Assembly: GCA_002862325.1 (NCBI GenBank) | Contig: PKCT01000082.1 | Location: 1-5,246 of the forward strand | Reading direction: 5' to 3' | DNA length: 5,246 nt | From: Phycisphaerae bacterium | GTDB lineage: Bacteria; Planctomycetota; Phycisphaerae; Phycisphaerales; SM1A02 | Shown: piece after piece, positions 1 through 4,920 of the stretch | Layout of the letters: each line of letters begins with the position of its first letter | Position numbering within the stretch: position 1 is the stretch's first letter | The notes under the pieces: generated by a model | Told to the model about the DNA's origin: nothing | The model's input: the letters and a program-made list of their open reading frames with translations, nothing else | Database searches by the model: none | Made by a program: the position numbers and the translations under genes

Positions 1-2
1 TC

Positions 3-617
3 GGGCTCTTCGTCGGACTCGGTACTGAGGTCTCGGGTACGCAACTGGACTTCCGGCAGGGCACGGCCATCCAGACCGGACAGCCGCTCGACGTCATGAT
101 CGACGGAAACGGGTTCCTCCAGGTCGACACCGGAGACGTGGGCACCGGCATCGGCTACACCCGCGCAGGCCAGCTCACGAAGGATCAGCAGGGCAACCTC
201 GTGATGGCCAACAACGTCGGCTACCGCATCGAGCCGGCGATCACTATTCCCGAGAACGCGACCCAGGTGACGATCAGCCAGGAAGGCATCGTCCTCGGTC
301 AGCTTCCCGGTCAGCCGAATCCGGTCGAGCTCGGACAGATCCAGCTCGCGACCTTCCAGAATCCCGCCGGTCTCGAGACGATCGGCAACAACATCTATCT
401 CGAGACCTTCGGCTCCGGCCCTCCGAACACTGGCAACCCGGGCGATCCGGGGATCGGTGCAGGCTTCCTTCGATCCGGCTTCACCGAAGGTTCCAACGTC
501 GATCCGGTCACGCAACTGGTCGATCTCATCCGCACCCAGCGCACCTTCGAAATGAACAGCCAGGTCTTCGACGCCGCGGACGAGACGCTGCAGACCGTGG
601 TCAACCTCGGCCGCTGA
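3..617 (+). CDS. flgG: Flagellar basal-body rod protein FlgG (distal rod), 5' truncated by window edge
   Basis: FlgG builds the distal rod, the drive shaft that crosses the periplasm through the P and L rings and joins the proximal rod to the hook. The open frame runs from base 3 and gives 204 residues. The visible part begins near residue 65 of the 260-residue enterobacterial protein, so the N-terminal rod helix is outside the window. Family landmarks are GLFVGLGTEVSGT at the left edge, DVMIDGNGFLQV (the FlgE/F/G core motif), RIEPAITIPENA, GLETIGNNIYLET, and a C-terminal heptad helix starting SNVDPVTQLVDLI and continuing through RTQRTFEMNSQVF. That C-terminal helix is the conserved one that packs with the N-terminal helix in the axial filament. 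The internal ATG at 96 lies inside the conserved domain and is not the true start. FlgF is the main alternative, but the PAITIP and GLE-IG-N motifs and the flgA-flgH neighbours favour FlgG. Confidence 0.95.
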   Translation, partial: GLFVGLGTEVSGTQLDFRQGTAIQTGQPLDVMIDGNGFLQVDTGDVGTGIGYTRAGQLTKDQQGNLVMANNVGYRIEPAITIPENATQVTISQEGIVLGQLPGQPNPVELGQIQLATFQNPAGLETIGNNIYLETFGSGPPNTGNPGDPGIGAGFLRSGFTEGSNVDPVTQLVDLIRTQRTFEMNSQVFDAADETLQTVVNLGR

Positions 618-649
618 TCCGGCGTCGTTTCCTTGATCTCCTTCGTGTC

Positions 650-653
650 GGAG
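650..653 (+). promoter_or_regulatory. Shine-Dalgarno site of flgA
   Basis: GGAG lies 8 bases before the ATG at 662 and supports that start. The site overlaps the 3' arm of a small possible hairpin: TCTCC at 637-641 pairs with GGAGA at 650-654 across an 8-base loop. The pairing could mask ribosome access, but with five pairs the structure is weak. Confidence 0.6.
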
Positions 654-661
654 ACCGTTTC

Positions 662-1795
662 ATGACCATTCGCCAGCTCATCATCTCCATCCTCCTCGTC
701 GGCGCCACGGCGTCCATCGCCACCGCCGATCGGATCGATCTTCGACGTTCGATTCGTCGTGCGAGTGCCGACACGCCGCTTCTCCTCGAGGAGATCGCAC
801 GAATCGAGGGCGAGCACGCGAGACGATTCGCCGATCTCGTCGTCCTGCCGATCGACCCGGCCTCCTCCGACCGCATCGAGCGGATCCACGTCGTGGACGT
901 TCGAAGGATGCTCGATGCGGCGGGCATCGATTGGGGACGCGTTGATCTTGCGGGTGGCGAAGTCACCGTGCGACCCGCGATCGCGCGGCCGGCAGAACCA
1001 TCCGAACCGACCGGGCCCGGTGATGCATCCGATCGAACCGCACCCGTCTTTCAGAACACCGTCCGATCGGCGGACGCGCCGACGTCCCCGGTGCCCGACC
1101 GATTCCGATCGCTGAACGAAGCGTCGATGGAGTCCGACGGGACCGCGATGTCCGCGATCGCCCGGCAGATCGCGACGCACTGGTCGCTCGAAGGGGCAGA
1201 TCTCGACGAGATCCTGGTCGACATCGACCTCGGCCCGCTCGACCGACTCCCCGCGAACGTCGCAACCTGCCGAATCTCGATCCTCGCGGGCGCACTCACC
1301 GACCTGATCCACGCCAAGGTCGAGGGCGTCGATTCCGCTGGTCGACACCCCTCCGTGCTCGTGCCCGTCAAGGTGCGCCGTCTGGCCGAGGTACCGGTCG
1401 CGATCGCGGCGGTCGGAGCTGGCCGACCCATCCGGGGTCTCGGCGTCGATGTCGCGATCGAGCGTCGTCCCGTTCGTCCGAGCGTCCTCCTGGACCCCCG
1501 AAGCCTGATCGACGTCCGCACCGTCGCCGACCGGAAGACCCGTCGCTCGCTTTCGCCCGGCGACGTCCTGATCCGCGACCTTCTCGTTCCGGCGAAGGTG
1601 ATCAAGCGCGGCGAGGAGGTCACCGTCGAGAGTCGGATCGGCGGGTATCGAATCACCTACAAGGCGGTCGCCACCTCCGACGGTCTCTCCGACGGTCGGG
1701 TGATGTGCCGAGCCATCGACGGCGATCGAACCGCGATCTTCGAAGCCCGGGTCGTCGGACCCGGCCTGGTCGAACTCGTTTCCCACGCTCACTGA
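662..1795 (+). CDS. flgA: Flagella basal body P-ring formation protein FlgA, extended form
   Basis: FlgA is a periplasmic chaperone needed for FlgI to assemble into the P ring around the rod. Residues 1-22 form a Sec signal peptide: positive start MTIR, hydrophobic core, and an ATA site before D23. Residues 23-105 form a first globular region. Residues 106-150 are a linker rich in Pro, Ala, Ser and Asp. Residues 160-240 resemble the usual FlgA N-terminal domain. Residues 242-304 are the SAF-like domain, ending in SLSPGDVLIRDLLVP. Residues 311-373 are the C-terminal beta domain (KVIKRGEEVTVESRIGGYRI, then the FlgA-like KAVATSDGLSDGRV). The protein has 377 residues, well above the 220-240 common in proteobacterial FlgA; the excess is N-terminal. 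The start has a GGAG 8 bases upstream. It lies 44 bases after flgG and 17 before flgH. The family call rests on the C-terminal half; the function of the extra N-terminal region is unknown. Confidence 0.88.
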   Translation: MTIRQLIISILLVGATASIATADRIDLRRSIRRASADTPLLLEEIARIEGEHARRFADLVVLPIDPASSDRIERIHVVDVRRMLDAAGIDWGRVDLAGGEVTVRPAIARPAEPSEPTGPGDASDRTAPVFQNTVRSADAPTSPVPDRFRSLNEASMESDGTAMSAIARQIATHWSLEGADLDEILVDIDLGPLDRLPANVATCRISILAGALTDLIHAKVEGVDSAGRHPSVLVPVKVRRLAEVPVAIAAVGAGRPIRGLGVDVAIERRPVRPSVLLDPRSLIDVRTVADRKTRRSLSPGDVLIRDLLVPAKVIKRGEEVTVESRIGGYRITYKAVATSDGLSDGRVMCRAIDGDRTAIFEARVVGPGLVELVSHAH

Positions 1796-1812
1796 AACCC
1801 TGGATCTCCACC

Positions 1813-2514
1813 ATGTCCAACGAATTCCGAATCGCTCCCGTGATCGTGAGTCTGAGCATCGTCGGCGGCGCCGTCGCCCAGGACGTCGAACCGCTGGTCC
1901 TGCCCGGTGCGGATCAGACCGCCCAGGCCGTGGAGAAGCATCCCTTCGTACAGATGACCCACGGCGATCGGCGACTCGCCGCCGTCTCCCAGATTCCGGT
2001 CGCGAAGACCTGGGAGGTCGAGGATCTGGTGCAGGTCGTGGTCGTCGAACAGAGCACCGAGCGGATCGATCAGCGTCGCGACCTTGAGAAGGAGGGGCTC
2101 GCGAAGGCAGAAGTCGCGGAGTTCACGGACTTCAGTCTGGGGTCGTTCACCTTCAGTCCGTCGACGTCGACCGATCTGCCCGGCTTCGAGATCGGGGCGG
2201 AGAAGGAGTTCGAAGGGCAGGGCCGCTACAGCCGCAAGGACCAGATGAGCGATCGGTTCACCGCGAAGGTCGCCGAGGTGAAGCCCAACGGCAACCTCGT
2301 CATCGAGGCGCGGGTCGTGCGGAACTGGAGCGGCGACCAGACCGAGATCACGCTCACCGGCGTGGTGAACCCCGACTGGATCACGCCGGCCGGCTCGATC
2401 CTCTCGACCCAGGTCGCGGATCTCAAGATCGACAAGGTCCACAGCGGGGCGGTCGAGGACACCACGCAGCGAGGCTTCTTCGCCGAGGTCCTCAACTTCC
2501 TCTTCGCGTTCTGA
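1813..2514 (+). CDS. flgH: Flagellar L-ring protein FlgH, apparently without a lipobox
   Basis: FlgH forms the outer-membrane L ring that acts as a bushing for the distal rod. The 233-residue product is about the usual size. Residues 1-22 look like a signal peptide with an AVA site before Q23. The conserved part is clear: EDLVQVVVVEQS (70-81), FEGQGRYSRKDQMSDRFTAK (133-152), VKPNGNLVIEA (157-167), the signature LTGVVNPDWI (181-190) and STQVADLKID (198-207), then an aromatic C-terminus, FLFAF. Enterobacterial FlgH is a lipoprotein with a Cys after its signal peptide; here the whole protein contains no Cys, so lipid anchoring is not possible from this reading. I chose the ATG at 1813 because the in-frame ATG at 1705 would add 36 Arg-rich residues lying inside flgA and ahead of the signal peptide. 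The upstream ribosome site is only a weak GGA at 1802-1804. The gene closes the flagellar group; flgI does not follow. Confidence 0.94.
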   Translation: MSNEFRIAPVIVSLSIVGGAVAQDVEPLVLPGADQTAQAVEKHPFVQMTHGDRRLAAVSQIPVAKTWEVEDLVQVVVVEQSTERIDQRRDLEKEGLAKAEVAEFTDFSLGSFTFSPSTSTDLPGFEIGAEKEFEGQGRYSRKDQMSDRFTAKVAEVKPNGNLVIEARVVRNWSGDQTEITLTGVVNPDWITPAGSILSTQVADLKIDKVHSGAVEDTTQRGFFAEVLNFLFAF

Positions 2515-2524
2515 TCTGGATCGA

Positions 2525-2821
2525 TCACGGGCGGCGGGCGATTCCGCATTCCGGGCAGCGGTCTCGGCGACGACCCGAGAGGTCGTACCCGCAGTTCGGG
2601 CACCCGGTGGGCGGAGTCGTGCGGCGAAGCGCCCAGTTCCAGAGCCAGACGACGAGTCCGATCAGCACGAGGTCCAGGCCGATGTAGAGGCCGGTCCAGA
2701 AGAAGGCCTGATCGGGCGATTCCTGGGCGTGGAGCGCCCCGATCGCGCAGAAGCCGAAGCAGGGCAGGGTGAGGATGGTGGCCACCACCGCGATCCCGAT
2801 CCGGTAGGGATTGCGGTTCAT
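2525..2821 (-). CDS. Small membrane protein with C-terminal zinc ribbon (CPNCGYDL...CPECG)
   Basis: This 98-residue protein has unknown function. It shows two probable membrane helices, residues 8-31 and 40-64, the second ending in LWNWALRR. A short cytoplasmic tail follows, with a CxxC-x11-CxxC zinc ribbon (C74, C77, C89, C92) of the form CPNCGYDLSG...CPECG. By the positive-inside rule, the RR before the ribbon places the tail in the cytoplasm. Tails of this kind are frequent in planctomycete proteins, mostly without an assigned role, and this is the best lineage marker in the window. The start codon overlaps the trpS stop in an ATGA junction (2818-2821). No ribosome site is seen ahead of it, so translation is probably coupled to trpS. 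Its stop lies 10 bases from the end of the convergent flgH. The gene is real by its motif and composition; any link to tryptophan metabolism is unproven. Confidence 0.85.
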   Translation of the reverse strand: MNRNPYRIGIAVVATILTLPCFGFCAIGALHAQESPDQAFFWTGLYIGLDLVLIGLVVWLWNWALRRTTPPTGCPNCGYDLSGRRRDRCPECGIARRP

Positions 2822-3891
2822 CGAAGTCTGAGTCGTCGGGGGAAGAATCCGAGGCCGCTGGCGTCCTTCGCCATGGCGAGGGTCTCCTCCGCCACCACGT
2901 TCGCGCGTTCCGTACCGCTCTCGAGGATCTCGATCACCGCGTCGTCTCGGCCCTCCAGTGCGGCCCGACGCCCTCGCATCGGTTCGAGCATCTCGTTGAT
3001 CGCGGCGCCGAGCTCCTGCTTGATGTGGCCGTCGCCGATGTCCGCGCCACGGGCGTACTGGTCCTTGATCTCCGCGACGCGATCGGCGTCCGGGATGAAG
3101 ATCTCGCAGTACTGCATGAGGACGTTGTTCGGATCGCCGGGCTCGGTCGGGCTTTGGCGGCCGGTGTAGATCTTGTTGATCTTCTTCTGCACCTGCTTCG
3201 CGGTGTCGGAGATGAAGACCGCGTTGTTGAGCGACTTGCTCATCTTGTTGTCGCCGTCGATGCCGACCAGTCGGCCGACCCTGCCGACGTCGGCCCGCGG
3301 CACCGGGAAGACCCCGCCTTCGGCGACGTGGTCGTCGTCCTCGGCCTTGTCGCCGACGCCGCAGTACATCTGGTTGAAACGACGCGCCACCTCGCGGGTG
3401 AGCTCGAGGTGGGGGACCTGGTCCTCGCCGACCGGAACGCCCACCGGTCGGAACGCGAGGATGTCCGCGGTCTGGCCGACCGCGTAGAGCGGGAATCCGA
3501 AGGAGTAGGTCTCACCGAGGTTCTTGACCTTGATCTCGTCCTTGAGGGTCGGATTCCGCATGACCCGGTTGTAGGGCAGCAGCATCGCGAAGAGGAACGT
3601 CAGTTCCGCGATCGCGGGCACCTCGCTCTGCAGGAAGATCGCGGATCGAGCCGGATCCACGCCCATCGCGATCAGGTCGCGGGCGATCTCGAGCGTATCC
3701 GCCCTAATCTCATCCGGCCGGTCGGACCGGGTCGTGAACGCGTGCATGTTCGCGATGATGAAGAAGCAGTCGTGGCTCTCCTGGAGCTCGACCCGTCGCT
3801 TCACCGAGCCCACCCAGTGGCCGAGGTGCAGCTTCCCGGTGGGGGTGTCGCCGGTCAGGATGCGAGGACGTTCTGAGGTCGAGGCGGTCAT
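2818..3891 (-). CDS. trpS: Tryptophanyl-tRNA synthetase
   Basis: TrpS is a cytoplasmic class I aminoacyl-tRNA synthetase that activates tryptophan with ATP and loads it onto tRNA-Trp. The 357-residue product contains the HIGH-type motif HLGH (22-25, in TGKLHLGHWVGS), the tryptophan-site segment AVGQTADIL (137-145), PVGEDQVPHLELTRE (153-167) and KMSKS (216-220, in DNKMSKSLNNAVF). It is slightly longer than the 334 residues of the E. coli enzyme. An acidic stretch, DKAEDDDHVAEGG (181-193), sits between the Rossmann fold and KMSKS and looks like a loop insertion. The ATG at 3891 is the best start because family homology begins a few residues later (RPRILTGDTPTG). The in-frame reading up to 4245 is unrelated Arg/His-rich sequence antisense-shifted within the protease gene. 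The gene follows the protease by 29 bases and overlaps the zinc-ribbon gene by 4. No Shine-Dalgarno site precedes it. Confidence 0.97.
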   Translation of the reverse strand: MTASTSERPRILTGDTPTGKLHLGHWVGSVKRRVELQESHDCFFIIANMHAFTTRSDRPDEIRADTLEIARDLIAMGVDPARSAIFLQSEVPAIAELTFLFAMLLPYNRVMRNPTLKDEIKVKNLGETYSFGFPLYAVGQTADILAFRPVGVPVGEDQVPHLELTREVARRFNQMYCGVGDKAEDDDHVAEGGVFPVPRADVGRVGRLVGIDGDNKMSKSLNNAVFISDTAKQVQKKINKIYTGRQSPTEPGDPNNVLMQYCEIFIPDADRVAEIKDQYARGADIGDGHIKQELGAAINEMLEPMRGRRAALEGRDDAVIEILESGTERANVVAEETLAMAKDASGLGFFPRRLRLR

Positions 3892-3899
3892 GGGGACGG

Positions 3900-3905
3900 A
3901 GTATA
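3900..3905 (-). promoter_or_regulatory. Possible -10 element just upstream of trpS
   Basis: On the minus strand the short gap before trpS contains TATACT, five of six matches to TATAAT, ending 8 bases before the ATG. A transcript started from it would begin at or very near the start codon and be leaderless, which would fit the absence of a ribosome site. I find no good -35 at 16-18 bases spacing, so this may be chance in an otherwise GC-rich gap. Confidence 0.25.
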
Positions 3906-3920
3906 GGTGAGTGGTTCCGA

Positions 3921-4874
3921 TCAGCCCGTCGGGGCGATCCCGAGCATCAAGAGCACATTGACCAGGTTGAAAACGCCGTGGGTGATCACGCAGACCGAGG
4001 TCCTGCCCGTCCGCTCCCGCAGCACGCCGAGCCCGATCGAGAGGACGAAGAGGCTGGGAATGATCGAAAAGAGACTGGAACTGGTGATGGCCGTGATGTG
4101 CAGGAGCGTGAAGATCGACGAGGTGACGACGATGGCCGGGGCGGCGTCCCATCCCGCTTTGCGGAAGGTCTGCTGGAGCATGCCCCGGAACACGACCTCT
4201 TCCTGCCAGGGAACGATGACGACCACGCCGACGACGATCAACCACCAGCCGACGTCGCGCGGCGATTCGTTCAGCAGCTGCAGGGTCTGGTGCCCCAGGA
4301 GATCGGGCGACTCGCCGCTGACGAGCTGGTAGACGAGGCCTCCCAGGAAGCTCATCGACTGGACGAAGGGGAAGACGAGGAGAAACGCCAGGACGCCCAG
4401 GGGCACGATCGTCCCGACCGCGGTCCGGGGGGCGGCGTCGGTCGGTCGGGGGCGGTTGATCGCCAGCACCCCGATCGGGATCGCCAGGAGAAGTCCCGCG
4501 ACGCTCCCCGCCCAGATGTCGATGCCCAACCCCATCAGCATGGGTTCGTTCTCAGGGCGCAACGACCGGCCCGCCTCGACGAGAATCGGTGCGAAGAACA
4601 GGCACGTCACGAAGGCGAGACCACTGGCCATGGCCGATGGTCGCCACGGCGTGGGCCGGGTACGGCCATCGAGTCGGGCGGGTCTCCAGCCCCTCCATTT
4701 CCAGAGCACGACCATCAGGAGGAGCGACAGGACGACGCACCCGATGGTCAGGATCTCAAGCGGGTAGGACCGTTCGGCCGCGGCAAGTCCGTCCGAGGCG
4801 AGTAAGATCTCGTTCGTCGCGGCGATCGCCAAGAACGCCATCGCACCCGGCCAGAAGCCGACGCGGCACCCCAC
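3921..4874 (-). CDS. CPBP family intramembrane metalloprotease (CAAX protease / Abi-like)
   Basis: This is a multi-pass membrane protein of the CPBP (Rce1-like) family, glutamate-type intramembrane proteases. Counting from the GTG start (317 residues), all three family motifs are present: EEVVFRG (225-231, paired Glu and Arg), FTLLH (255-259) and HGVFN (299-303). Hydrophobic segments lie near 7-25, 38-58, 81-99, 116-139, 155-177, 210-222, 246-258, 268-286 and 298-312. The substrate is unknown; bacterial members have been linked to peptide processing, immunity and protein maturation. The start is uncertain. The frame stays open to 5156, but that part is unlike a membrane protein and overlaps trpC. 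GTG at 4874 has a GGAGGA (4886-4891) 11 bases upstream and supplies a full first helix with a positive residue ahead. ATG at 4841 (306 residues) has no clear ribosome site and cuts into that helix. It is probably the first gene of the unit with trpS. Confidence 0.88.
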   Translation of the reverse strand: MGCRVGFWPGAMAFLAIAATNEILLASDGLAAAERSYPLEILTIGCVVLSLLLMVVLWKWRGWRPARLDGRTRPTPWRPSAMASGLAFVTCLFFAPILVEAGRSLRPENEPMLMGLGIDIWAGSVAGLLLAIPIGVLAINRPRPTDAAPRTAVGTIVPLGVLAFLLVFPFVQSMSFLGGLVYQLVSGESPDLLGHQTLQLLNESPRDVGWWLIVVGVVVIVPWQEEVVFRGMLQQTFRKAGWDAAPAIVVTSSIFTLLHITAITSSSLFSIIPSLFVLSIGLGVLRERTGRTSVCVITHGVFNLVNVLLMLGIAPTG

Positions 4875-4920
4875 GTTCCGTCCGGTCCTCCGTGTCCCCG
4901 ATTGAATCGAGCCGCTCCGC
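4875..4920. promoter_or_regulatory. Divergent intergenic region between the protease gene and trpC
   Basis: Two divergent genes start from this gap of about 46 bases (79 if the protease starts at ATG 4841). Promoters for both must lie here or reach into the opposing coding sequences. The only clear signal is GGAGGA on the minus strand (4886-4891), a ribosome site for the protease. I see no convincing -10/-35 pair, leader peptide, T-box or attenuator hairpin. Confidence 0.35.

Noticed and set aside
395..1792. 465-residue open frame on the minus strand opposite flgG and flgA
   Set aside because: It is antisense to two recognised genes, its translation is Asp/Arg/Gly-rich without family motifs, and it arises from the TCG/CGA-rich codon use that removes antisense stops.
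1705..1812. Earlier ATG for flgH adding 36 residues
   Set aside because: It would place an Arg-rich stretch before the signal peptide and overlap the flgA end; the ATG at 1813 gives a normal signal peptide.
3025..3876. 283-residue open frame on the plus strand opposite trpS
   Set aside because: It lies entirely antisense to a clear TrpS with HLGH and KMSKS motifs; its Val/Asp/Leu/Arg-rich repeats mirror the opposing codons.
3892..4245. N-terminal extension of TrpS by 118 residues
   Set aside because: The extension overlaps the protease gene in another frame, is Arg/His/Gly-rich, and TrpS homology starts right after the ATG at 3891.
3978..4805. 275-residue open frame on the plus strand opposite the protease gene
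   Set aside because: Asp/Arg/Gln-rich low-complexity translation, the usual antisense image of a hydrophobic membrane protein gene.
4875..4920. Tryptophan attenuator or T-box ahead of trpC
   Set aside because: The gap is too short, with no run of Trp codons, no specifier stem and no terminator hairpin.
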